This document shows positions 1 through 7,730 of a stretch of DNA of 64,000 nucleotides, piece after piece. Source of the stretch: Rhizomicrobium palustre (GTDB lineage Bacteria > Pseudomonadota > Alphaproteobacteria > Micropepsales > Micropepsaceae). Each line of letters opens with the position of its first letter. Position 1 is the first letter of the stretch. The notes under the pieces were generated by a model that saw nothing but the letters and a program-made list of their open reading frames with translations, was not told the DNA's origin and searched no databases. The stretch spans positions 3,534,139 through 3,598,138 of the forward strand of contig NZ_JAASRM010000001.1 in NCBI RefSeq assembly GCF_011761565.1, written 5' to 3'. The position numbers and the translations under genes were made by a program.

Positions 1-1
1 C

Positions 2-625
2 TTGCCCACGGCGCAGGAATTGTCGGCCCGCTATGGTGTGCACCGCCATACGGTGCGGCAGGCCTTTCAGTTTTTGGCGAGCCAGGGCCGCGTCTCGGTG
101 GAGCAGGGGCGGGGCACATTTGTCACCTCGCCACGCATTCCTTATCCGGTGGGACGGCATGTGTCGTTCCGCACCAACCTTGCCAAAAGCGGCATGGAAA
201 GCCGCAACACGGTGCTGGATGCCACGGTTACGGCGGCGGAGTTTGCCCCTGCGATCGGGCTCGATAATAACGCCCGCGCCTGGTGCGTCCGCATTCTGAG
301 CGAGGCGTCTTCCATGCCCTTGTCGCTCTCCACACATTTTCTCTCTGTGGCGCGCTTCCCCGATTTTCCCCAGGCCCTGACCAATGCGGGCGGTTCTATC
401 AGCGCGGCATTGGCAAGCTATGGCATTGCGCAATATCAGCGCCTCTCCACACGTCTTCATGCGCGCGCGGCCACAGCCATAGAGGCAAGGCTGCTGCACA
501 TTCCAGAAGGAAGTCCGGTTCTGCATTCCTCTGGCCTTGATGCCGCGCCCGATGGTTCCCCGCTGCAAGCCGTCGACACCGCCTTCGCCGGGGATCGCAT
601 CGAGGTCGTTGTCGAACCCGACTAA
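2..625 (+). CDS. GntR-family transcriptional regulator with UTRA domain, PhnF-like (5' end cut by window)
   Basis: The visible 207 residues begin inside the winged-helix DNA-binding domain. The first visible codon, TTG, reads as the Leu of the conserved LPT motif rather than as a start, and the first helix of the domain is missing, so the gene begins before the window. The recognition helix region (RYGVHRHTVRQAF) and the wing (QGRGTF) are clear. The remaining ~155 residues fit a UTRA ligand-binding domain as in PhnF/HutC regulators. It lies upstream of, and in the same direction as, phosphonate uptake and breakdown genes. By analogy with PhnF it may control them or genes to the left. The ligand is inferred, not seen. 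Confidence 0.8.
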   Translation: MPTAQELSARYGVHRHTVRQAFQFLASQGRVSVEQGRGTFVTSPRIPYPVGRHVSFRTNLAKSGMESRNTVLDATVTAAEFAPAIGLDNNARAWCVRILSEASSMPLSLSTHFLSVARFPDFPQALTNAGGSISAALASYGIAQYQRLSTRLHARAATAIEARLLHIPEGSPVLHSSGLDAAPDGSPLQAVDTAFAGDRIEVVVEPD

Positions 626-714
626 AGCCGCAAAATGTTGCAGTTCGTGGTTTAGTGCCCGAATTTTGTGGGAAATCTGCAAAATCGGCTGAAAACCAAC
701 ACGCCTTCGCGCAA

Positions 715-738
715 CTGTCATGCTTTTCGGCTAGGCCT
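715..738 (+). promoter_or_regulatory. Candidate PhoB-dependent promoter (Pho half-box plus -10-like CTAG)
   Basis: CTGTCAT at 715-721 matches one half of the classical Pho box. Nine bases later comes CTAG (731-734). The same ACTGTCAT-N9-CTAG arrangement occurs before the phospholipase C gene at 7731. The upstream half-box (704-710) is degenerate, which weakens the call. It would drive the DeoR gene and the phosphonate genes after it. Confidence 0.4.
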
Positions 739-808
739 TGGTGCTGTGGTCGCGGTTTCCACAGCGGCTTATAGAACGATGCAGAAGCCAAAATGATGTG
801 CTTGCCCC

Positions 809-1636
809 ATGTCGCCGCGAAAAGTTTCCAAACCGTCCGCTCCGGCCAAACGGCTTGAACAGTCAAAATCCATGGACCAGAGCAGCCGTCTGCATGAGAT
901 TTTGGAGCTGTTGGAGGAGAATTCCTCCTGCTCCATCGCCGATCTCGCCCAGCGTTTCGAAGTGTCGGAAGAAACCATCCGCCGCGATGTGCGCCAGCTC
1001 GAGAATACGGGCCGCGTGCGCAAAGTGCACGGCGGGGTGCGCCTTCCCGATAATGTTTTCGAGGCCGCCTATCATCAGCGCATCAATGAAAACGCGCAGC
1101 TTAAGCGCCAGATCGGGCTGAAGGCGGCCGAGATGGTGAGCGACGGCATGACGTTGCTGATCGATTCCGGTTCCTCGGCCTATTGGGTGGCGAAGGCGCT
1201 TAATAAGGTGCGCAATCTCACCATCATCACCAATGCCATCGAAGTGGCGCGTGAAATGACCGGGCGCAACAATGCGCGGGTCTATTTTGCCGGCGGGGAG
1301 ATCTACGAGAATTACTGCTCCAGCTTCGGGCCGGAAACGCAGAATTTCATGAAACGCTTCACGCCGGAAATCGCCTTCTTTTCCATTGGTGCCATGGAAG
1401 CCAAGCGTGGCCTGCTCGATTACTTCCTGCCGGAAGCGGAGTTGAAACAGGCCATCGCGCCTTTGGCCCGCAAGATCGTGGTGCTCGTCGATTCCACCAA
1501 ATTCGAACGTCACGGTCTCATCCGCACCTTCGATTTCAAGGACATTCACGTTCTCGTCACCGATGCCGATCCGGGGCCGGAATTGCGCAAGGTGATGGAT
1601 GGCGTCGAGATTTTGATTGCAGGCAAGCCTGACTGA
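809..1636 (+). CDS. DeoR-family transcriptional regulator
   Basis: A 275-residue protein with an N-terminal DeoR helix-turn-helix (IADLAQRFEVSEETIRRDV, then a G-x-V-x-K-VHGG wing) and a C-terminal DeoRC sugar-phosphate-type sensor domain. Neither candidate start has a clear ribosome binding site. The ATG at 872 (MDQSSRLHEI) would give a 254-residue protein, closer to the usual family length, so the first 21 basic residues may not be real. It is followed after 60 bases by the phosphonate ABC transporter genes on the same strand, which suggests it is the local regulator. DeoR proteins usually sense phosphorylated metabolites, so a phosphonate intermediate is a reasonable guess only. Confidence 0.85.
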   Translation: MSPRKVSKPSAPAKRLEQSKSMDQSSRLHEILELLEENSSCSIADLAQRFEVSEETIRRDVRQLENTGRVRKVHGGVRLPDNVFEAAYHQRINENAQLKRQIGLKAAEMVSDGMTLLIDSGSSAYWVAKALNKVRNLTIITNAIEVAREMTGRNNARVYFAGGEIYENYCSSFGPETQNFMKRFTPEIAFFSIGAMEAKRGLLDYFLPEAELKQAIAPLARKIVVLVDSTKFERHGLIRTFDFKDIHVLVTDADPGPELRKVMDGVEILIAGKPD

Positions 1637-1696
1637 ATGTCGGTGCGTGCCCTTTTTCGTGGTGTTGCGTTGCGTGAAACGGTCAAGGGGGCAGGC

Positions 1697-2713
1697 ATGA
1701 AGTTCAGCGGGATCGTCATTTGTGCCATGGCGCTGCTGCTTGGCGGCTGTCAGGAGCAAAAGCATAAGTTGGTGGTTTATACCGCCGCGGAAGCCGATCA
1801 GTTGCCTGCCTACGAGGCTGCATTTCACAAAGCCCATCCTGAAATCGAGCTTGTCTGGGTGCGCGATTCCACGGGCGTCGTCACAGCCAAGCTTCTCGCG
1901 GAGAAGAATGCGCCGCAAGCCGATGTGGTTTTTGCCTTAGCGGCGTCTTCGCTTTTGCAGCTTGATGCGGAAAAGATGCTGCAGCCTTACACGCCGAGAG
2001 GCGAGCCTGGTCGCGATGCGCGGTTCAATGATCCGCGCACGCCGCCGCATTGGAGCGGTGAGGCGCTGTGGTCGTCCGCGATTTGTGTCAATACCGTCGA
2101 GATCGCCAAGCGGAACGTCCCGGTGCCGCAAAGCTGGGAAGACCTCACCAAGCCGATCTATCGCGGCATGATCGTGATGCCGGATCCCGGCTCATCGGGC
2201 ACGGGTCTTCTGACCATATCGGCCTGGTTGCAGATGTGGGGTGAAGCCAAAGGCTGGGACTATATGAATAGGCTCGATAAGAACATCGCCCAATATGTCC
2301 ATTCCGGCTCCAAACCCTGCAAGGATGCGGCGCGCGGTGAAATCCCCATCGGCCTTTCCTTTGATTTCCGTGCGGCCAAAACCAAAGGCGAGGGCGCGCC
2401 TATCGAGATCGTCATTCCCAAAGAGGGGACGGGCTGGGATATTGAAGCCTCTGCCATCATCGCCGGAACCAAGCATTCTAAAGAAGCCGAGGCTTTCATG
2501 GATTGGGCGATGTCGGCCGATGCCATGCGGGTTTATGCCAAAAGCTTTGCCGTGGTCGCGGTGCCCAAGCTTGCCGCGCCGGTGACCAATTTGCCTAGCG
2601 ATCTGCCTTCGCGCCTTGCCAAAGCGGATCTCAATTGGCTTGCCCAAAATCGCACGCGCGTCATCGATACCTGGTCTGCACGATACGCCGCGCATAAGGC
2701 GCCCACGCCATGA
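1697..2713 (+). CDS. 2-aminoethylphosphonate-type ABC transporter substrate-binding lipoprotein
   Basis: Periplasmic solute-binding protein of the iron/AEP-type ABC family. The reading frame is open from 1637, but I chose ATG 1697 because a purine-rich GGGGGCAGG precedes it and it begins a typical lipoprotein signal peptide: basic start, hydrophobic core and lipobox LLGGC with Cys18. The mature part starts LVVYTAAEADQLPAYEAAF, the usual type 1/2 binding-protein beginning. The stop codon overlaps the start of the ATPase gene (ATGA). With the adjacent ATPase, permease and PhnX it forms an AEP uptake system like PhnS/T/U. A lipid anchor is less common than a free periplasmic protein in Gram-negative bacteria. 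Substrate is inferred from context and might be hydroxy-AEP. Confidence 0.8.
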   Translation: MKFSGIVICAMALLLGGCQEQKHKLVVYTAAEADQLPAYEAAFHKAHPEIELVWVRDSTGVVTAKLLAEKNAPQADVVFALAASSLLQLDAEKMLQPYTPRGEPGRDARFNDPRTPPHWSGEALWSSAICVNTVEIAKRNVPVPQSWEDLTKPIYRGMIVMPDPGSSGTGLLTISAWLQMWGEAKGWDYMNRLDKNIAQYVHSGSKPCKDAARGEIPIGLSFDFRAAKTKGEGAPIEIVIPKEGTGWDIEASAIIAGTKHSKEAEAFMDWAMSADAMRVYAKSFAVVAVPKLAAPVTNLPSDLPSRLAKADLNWLAQNRTRVIDTWSARYAAHKAPTP

Positions 2714-3795
2714 ACGCGCATCAGGCCATTGCCGCAGAGCCTTTGCTGAAGCTGACCGGAATCAGCAAACGCTTCGGCCATCAGGATGTTCTGAAAGATG
2801 TGACGCTAGATGTTGAAGCGGGGTCCTTCACCTGTCTGGTGGGGCCGTCCGGTTGCGGCAAAACCACATTGCTGCGGGTTCTCTGTGGACTCGAAACGAC
2901 CGAGCAGGGTGCCATTCTATGCGGTGGCCGGGATATCACATTCAGCTCTGCGGCTTCTCGCAATATGGGGTTGGTGTTTCAATCCTATGCGCTGTTTCCC
3001 AATCTGACGGTGGCGCGCAACATCGCTTACGGCTTGCCGCGCGGCTGGAGCCGCCGCCAGATCCAGGATCGTGTGGACGCGCTGCTGGATACGGTGGGGC
3101 TCGCCGGTTTTGCCAAGCGCAAACCCGAAGAACTTTCCGGCGGTCAGCAGCAGCGTGTTGCGATTGCCCGTGCTTTGGCGCCAGAACCAAGCGTACTCCT
3201 CCTGGACGAACCTTTATCGGCCTTGGATGCGCAATTGCGTGTTCAGTTGCGCAGCGAGCTTAAGTCTTTGCAGCAGCGTCTTGGGGTGACCACCGTGATG
3301 GTGACCCATGACCAAAGCGAAGCTTTGGCGGTTGCCGATCGTATTGCGCTCATGGAGCAAGGCCGCATTGTGCAGGCGGGGTCACCCTTTGAGCTCTATT
3401 GTCATCCTAAAAGCCGTTTCGTTGCGAACTTCCTCGGACGCATGAATTTTCTCGCGGCTAAGGTCCTTGCCGCAGGTGTAGTGCAGCTCGCCAGCGGCTT
3501 TTCCTTTCCGGCCGATACGGGCCCCATTTTGCCGGGGGTAGACATCGATCTGGGCATTCGCCCGGAAGACGTCGCGCTCGCCGAAGATGGCGCAGGCGTT
3601 GCACTCACCTTGCGTGTGCAGCGCCGCGAATTTTTGGGCAGCACGATGCGCTTGGAAGCCGTGGAACCGCAATCAGGGGCCATGCTCGCGTTGGACCTGC
3701 CGCAACGCCTTGGCCGATCCCATATAGAGGGGGCGGAGCTTCAGATCTTTCTGCCCGCGTCACGCCTGCATATCTTCCCGGCGGGTGCGCGTTGA
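2710..3795 (+). CDS. 2-aminoethylphosphonate-type ABC transporter ATP-binding protein
   Basis: A 361-residue ABC ATPase that would energise the adjacent permease. Walker A is GPSGCGKT at residues 45-52, the Q-loop region is LVFQSYALFP, the signature LSGGQ lies at 142-146, and Walker B LLLDEP is near 163-168 with SALD after it. Residues beyond ~240 form a TOBE/MOI-like C-terminal domain, as in PotA/FbpC/PhnT importers. It overlaps the binding-protein gene by four bases and the permease gene by one, so the three are translationally coupled. The sequence alone does not separate AEP from spermidine or iron importers. The PhnX neighbour supports AEP. Confidence 0.85.
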   Translation: MNAHQAIAAEPLLKLTGISKRFGHQDVLKDVTLDVEAGSFTCLVGPSGCGKTTLLRVLCGLETTEQGAILCGGRDITFSSAASRNMGLVFQSYALFPNLTVARNIAYGLPRGWSRRQIQDRVDALLDTVGLAGFAKRKPEELSGGQQQRVAIARALAPEPSVLLLDEPLSALDAQLRVQLRSELKSLQQRLGVTTVMVTHDQSEALAVADRIALMEQGRIVQAGSPFELYCHPKSRFVANFLGRMNFLAAKVLAAGVVQLASGFSFPADTGPILPGVDIDLGIRPEDVALAEDGAGVALTLRVQRREFLGSTMRLEAVEPQSGAMLALDLPQRLGRSHIEGAELQIFLPASRLHIFPAGAR

Positions 3796-5462
3796 TGGCG
3801 CGTTTTCGCCTCTCTCTCGCGGCTCTTGTACTGGCGTGTCTCGTCTTGGCCGCAATGATCGCGGTGGCACTGCCCTTAGGGATTTTGGTCTATCGCAGTT
3901 TTTCCGGCCCGGATGGTTTCACGCTGGCCCATTACGCCGCGTATATCAAAACGCCCGGGCTTCTCACCGCGCTAGTCAACACCGCTTTTCTGGGCGGTGC
4001 GACTGTCGCTTTGGTCGTGCCGCTGGCTTTTGCATTTGCCTATGGCTTGGAGCGTGCGTTATTGCCGGGCAAAGCCATACTTTCGGCCATGGCCGCGGTA
4101 CCGCTTCTGGTGCCTTCGCTTCTGCCAGCTTTGGTGCTGATTTATCTCTTCGGCCGCCAAGGGATTTTGACGCCACTCCTGGGCGGCGCGAATATCTACG
4201 GCTTTCCCGGCGTGCTCTTCGCGGATGCCATCGCCACGCTGCCGCATGCGATCATTATTTTGCGCACCGCGCTCAGAAACGCCGATGCGCGGCTTTATGA
4301 GCAGGCGACGCTGCTGGGGGCGGGCAGTTGGCGTAAATTCTGGACCATCACCATTCCCTCCGCGCGCTATGGCTTGGTTTCGTCGGCGTTGGTCGTATTT
4401 GCTTTGACCATCACCGATATCGGCGCGCCAAAAGTCATTGGCGGCGATTTCGATGTCCTGGCAATCGTTATCTATAAGCAAGTTCTGGGGCAGCAGAATT
4501 TCGAGCTTGGCGCGGTCGCTGCGATACTGTTGATGCTGCCGAGCTTCCTTGCCATTCTGTTCGAGCGTGCGGCTGCTAAGCGCCATGCGGCTTCGGTATC
4601 GGCGCGCGCTAAGCGCCTCTCGCCTGTGCGCCATAAGCTGCGCGATCGCCTTGTGGGGCTGGTGTGCTATAGCCTCGCAGGGGGGATTGGCCTTTTCTTG
4701 GCAGTCTGCCAGTTGGTGGCACTGGTGCGTCTCTGGCCTTACGATTTGTCGCTGACCACGGCGCATTACGGGCTTGATCGTTATGATGGCGGTGGCTGGG
4801 ATGCGGTGACAAATTCCGTCATACTGGCTGGGGCGACAGCGCTTTGCGGCACCGCGATTGCGTTTCTGGGCGCTTATATTTCAGAGCGGATGAAAGAGGC
4901 AGCATTCCTGCGTGGCCTATTTTCGCGCATCGCCTTGCTTCCGGCGGCTGTGCCGGGATTAGCTCTCGGCCTTGCCTATGTGTTGTTTTTCAACGCTCCG
5001 GCCAATCCGTTGCATATTATCTATGGCTCCGTGGCGCTGCTTCTTATCGCCAATATCACGCATTTCTATACCGTGGCGCATTTGAGTGCCGTAGGCGCGG
5101 TGAAAGCGTTGGATAAGGAGCTAGAGCCTGTCGCCCAAAGCCTTGGCCGCAGCCGTTTCAGTGTCTTGCGTCTTGTTGCTCTGCCGGTTTCAGCGCCGGT
5201 GCTGATGGAAATCGCGCTTTATCTCTTCGTCAACGCCATGACCACGGTGTCGGTGGTGATGTTCCTCTATCCGCCGGGTTTCAAGCTCGCAGCCGTAGCG
5301 GTGCTCAATATGGATGACGCAGGCGATCTCGCGCCCGCTGCAGCCATGGGCATGGTGATTTTCTATGTGAATTTGGCCGCGCGCATTCTGGGGCATTGGC
5401 TCTTTGCACAGCGTGGCCGTTTCAACCGCCCGGAAATTCTCGTGAGTGAGGCCGCCGCATGA
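3795..5462 (+). CDS. 2-aminoethylphosphonate-type ABC transporter permease (fused double permease)
   Basis: A ~555-residue inner-membrane protein with about 12 hydrophobic segments. It contains two tandem permease halves, each with an EAA-type loop that contacts the ATPase: EQATLLGAGSWRKFWTITIP in the first half and EPVAQSLGRSRFSVLRLVAL in the second. This is the fused form seen in PhnU2/FbpB-like importers. The frame is open from a TTG at 3792, but the ATG at 3795 sits in a TGATG overlap with the ATPase stop and is the better start. Its stop overlaps the phnX start (ATGA). Confidence 0.85.
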   Translation: MARFRLSLAALVLACLVLAAMIAVALPLGILVYRSFSGPDGFTLAHYAAYIKTPGLLTALVNTAFLGGATVALVVPLAFAFAYGLERALLPGKAILSAMAAVPLLVPSLLPALVLIYLFGRQGILTPLLGGANIYGFPGVLFADAIATLPHAIIILRTALRNADARLYEQATLLGAGSWRKFWTITIPSARYGLVSSALVVFALTITDIGAPKVIGGDFDVLAIVIYKQVLGQQNFELGAVAAILLMLPSFLAILFERAAAKRHAASVSARAKRLSPVRHKLRDRLVGLVCYSLAGGIGLFLAVCQLVALVRLWPYDLSLTTAHYGLDRYDGGGWDAVTNSVILAGATALCGTAIAFLGAYISERMKEAAFLRGLFSRIALLPAAVPGLALGLAYVLFFNAPANPLHIIYGSVALLLIANITHFYTVAHLSAVGAVKALDKELEPVAQSLGRSRFSVLRLVALPVSAPVLMEIALYLFVNAMTTVSVVMFLYPPGFKLAAVAVLNMDDAGDLAPAAAMGMVIFYVNLAARILGHWLFAQRGRFNRPEILVSEAAA

Positions 5463-6259
5463 TAGAGCCGCTCAAAATGGTGGTCTTTGATTGGGCCGGA
5501 ACCATGATTGATTTCGGCTGCACCGCGCCGGTGAAAGCCATGCAGGCGGCGCTGGCTGAAGAAGGTCTCTCAATCGGCGAAGAGATTATCCGCGCCGATA
5601 TGGGCCTTGCCAAAAAAGATCATGTGCGGTGTTTGCTGGGCCGGCTCTCCGACAGGTGGCGTGAGCTCCATGGCCGTCTGCCTGAGGAGATGGATGTCGA
5701 ACGGATTCACCGCCGTCTCGAACCTTTGATTGCGGCTGCGGCGGTGGAAGCCTCTCAACTCATCTCCGGTGCGGCGGAGACCTACAGCGCTTTGTGCGCG
5801 GCCGGGCTTCGTATCGGTTCGACCACGGGATATTCCGCCGCGACTATGGGGCCAGTCATTGCCCGCGCGGGAGCGCAAGGCTATCGACCAGATGCAGTGA
5901 TGTGTGCGGGTGATACGCGCGCCGGGCGGCCAAGCCCGTTGATGATATATCGTCTTGCGGCTGATCTCGGCATCTGGCCGATGCAGCATATCGTCAAGGT
6001 CGATGATGCGCCCTCAGGCATTGCCGAAGGGGTGAATGCGGGCGCGTGGAGCATTGGTGTCGCTGCCTCTGGCAATGGCGTTGGCCTTTCCTTCGAAGAA
6101 TTGATGGCTCTGCCGCAACAGGAGCGGCTGGTCAAAATCGCTGCTGCGCGCCGCGCACTTGAATTGGCCGGGGCGCATTATGTCATTGAGACGGTCGCTG
6201 ATCTTATGCCGGTGCTGCACCATATTGCCGCCCGGCTCAGGGTTGGTGCGCGTCCGTAA
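5459..6259 (+). CDS. phnX: Phosphonoacetaldehyde hydrolase (phosphonatase)
   Basis: A HAD-superfamily enzyme of 266 residues that cleaves the C-P bond of phosphonoacetaldehyde to acetaldehyde and phosphate. The nucleophile motif FDWAGTMID places Asp at residue 11 with Ala at 13, the D-x-A pattern characteristic of PhnX in place of the usual D-x-D. MGLAKKDHVR provides the Schiff-base lysine, Lys52 by alignment to Lys53 of the Bacillus enzyme. The C-terminal acidic HAD motif is KVDDAPSGIAEG. It is coupled by ATGA to the permease gene and precedes the PbfA-type lyase that makes its substrate. Confidence 0.93.
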   Translation: MIEPLKMVVFDWAGTMIDFGCTAPVKAMQAALAEEGLSIGEEIIRADMGLAKKDHVRCLLGRLSDRWRELHGRLPEEMDVERIHRRLEPLIAAAAVEASQLISGAAETYSALCAAGLRIGSTTGYSAATMGPVIARAGAQGYRPDAVMCAGDTRAGRPSPLMIYRLAADLGIWPMQHIVKVDDAPSGIAEGVNAGAWSIGVAASGNGVGLSFEELMALPQQERLVKIAAARRALELAGAHYVIETVADLMPVLHHIAARLRVGARP

Positions 6260-6282
6260 ACTTCTCAACACACGGCATTGGG

Positions 6283-7611
6283 ATGACCCAGGATATTTTC
6301 GATTTCGCCGAAGGCGACACCAATCTCAGCCCCAACAAGACGGGTTGGCTGAAGGATCATGTCAGTGCTGAGGCGCGGGGCTTGCTCGAGGAAGATGCGC
6401 GCTGGTTTATCCATCAATCTCTCTCCACGCCCTGCCTGGATGCGATCGCGGGCGCCGAAGGCATTTATCTCATCAACACGGACGGGCGGCGCATCATGGA
6501 TTTCCATGGCAATGCCGCGCATCATGTTGGCTATGGTCATCCGCGCGTTGTGCAGGCCATGCGCGAGCAGATCGAGACATTGCCATTTTGCCCGCGGCGC
6601 TACACCAATGCGCCGGCGATTTCGCTGGCCGCGAAACTTGCGTCTTTGGCGCCCGGGGATTTGAGCAAAATCCTCTTTGCGCCAGGTGGTACCAGCGCCA
6701 TCGGTATGGCCTTGAAGCTCGCGCGCCATGTTACGGGCCGCCACAAGACCGTTTCGATGTGGGATTCCTTTCACGGCGCTTCGCTCGATGCGATCTCCGT
6801 AGGTGGGGAAGCGCAGTTTCGCCGCGGCGCAGGTCCGCTTCTTCCGGGCACGGAGCATGTCCCGCCTCCCTCGCTGGCCCGGCGTTTTTTTGGCGATGAT
6901 GCGGAAGCTCCGCTCCGGCTAGCCGATTATATCGACTATGTTCTGGGCGTGCAGGGTGATGTTGGCGCGGTGATTGCCGAACCGATGCGCTGGACCACGG
7001 TTGAGCCGCCGCCGCCCGGATTTTGGCAGCGCGTGCGCCAAAGCTGTGATCGCCACGGGGCTCTGTTGATCTTTGATGAAATCCCAAGCGGTCTTGGCCG
7101 CAGCGGCACTATGTTCGTGACGGAACAGACGGGTGTTGTCCCCGACATGCTGGTGCTGGGAAAAGGTCTTGGCGGCGGCATTTTCCCGTTGGCGGCGTTG
7201 ATCGCTCGTGGCGATCTTGATGCGGTGTCAGATCGCGCTATCGGGCATTACACCCATGAAAAAAGTCCCGTGGGATGCGCGGCGGCGCTCGCAACATTGT
7301 CGGTGATCGAAGAGGAGGGGCTGGTCGCCAAAGCGGCTGATCTTGGCGCGTGGGCGCTCGATGATTTGCGTCGGCGTGTGGGCGCTCTTCCCGGTGTGCG
7401 CGCGGTACGCGGGTTGGGGCTTTATTTCGGCATCGAAGTTGAGAGTGCCGCGCGGGCCGATAGCGCAATGTATCGCTCCCTGGAACGCTGCCTCAGTTTC
7501 AAGATTGGCGGCGGCAATGTCATCACGCTCTGTCCGCCGCTGACGATCAGCGAAGCCGAACTGGCACAAGCATTCGATATTGTGACGGATGTCTTGCGCA
7601 ACGAGGCTTAA
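6283..7611 (+). CDS. pbfA: (R)-1-hydroxy-2-aminoethylphosphonate ammonia-lyase, PbfA-like class III PLP enzyme
   Basis: A 442-residue class III aminotransferase-fold enzyme. The PLP lysine is Lys294 in VLGKGLGGGIFP and the ring-nitrogen Asp is D265 in LIFDEIPSG. The N-terminal EGDTNLSPNKTGW segment and the setting directly after phnX fit PbfA, which converts (R)-1-hydroxy-2-aminoethylphosphonate to phosphonoacetaldehyde and ammonia. Phosphonoacetaldehyde is the PhnX substrate. It begins 23 bases after phnX and probably ends this operon. An ordinary omega-aminotransferase is the alternative, but the context favours PbfA. No phnW (AEP:pyruvate transaminase) is seen in this window. Confidence 0.78.
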   Translation: MTQDIFDFAEGDTNLSPNKTGWLKDHVSAEARGLLEEDARWFIHQSLSTPCLDAIAGAEGIYLINTDGRRIMDFHGNAAHHVGYGHPRVVQAMREQIETLPFCPRRYTNAPAISLAAKLASLAPGDLSKILFAPGGTSAIGMALKLARHVTGRHKTVSMWDSFHGASLDAISVGGEAQFRRGAGPLLPGTEHVPPPSLARRFFGDDAEAPLRLADYIDYVLGVQGDVGAVIAEPMRWTTVEPPPPGFWQRVRQSCDRHGALLIFDEIPSGLGRSGTMFVTEQTGVVPDMLVLGKGLGGGIFPLAALIARGDLDAVSDRAIGHYTHEKSPVGCAAALATLSVIEEEGLVAKAADLGAWALDDLRRRVGALPGVRAVRGLGLYFGIEVESAARADSAMYRSLERCLSFKIGGGNVITLCPPLTISEAELAQAFDIVTDVLRNEA

Positions 7612-7676
7612 TCTTCTTGCCTGTTTGTGTGGGTATTTTGCCGCGGTAACGGCGATATCCAAAAAACTCCACATCA

Positions 7677-7700
7677 CTGTCATACAGCGCGCCTAGCCTT
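7677..7700 (+). promoter_or_regulatory. Candidate PhoB-dependent promoter upstream of phospholipase C
   Basis: CTGTCAT at 7677-7683 is followed after nine bases by CTAG at 7693-7696. A partial upstream half-box, CTCCAC, lies four bases before CTGTCAT. The arrangement mirrors that at 715-734. The predicted transcript would start about 25-30 bases before the phospholipase C ATG. Confidence 0.42.
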
Positions 7701-7730
7701 CGCGCTGCATATAAAGGGTGAGGGCACGCT

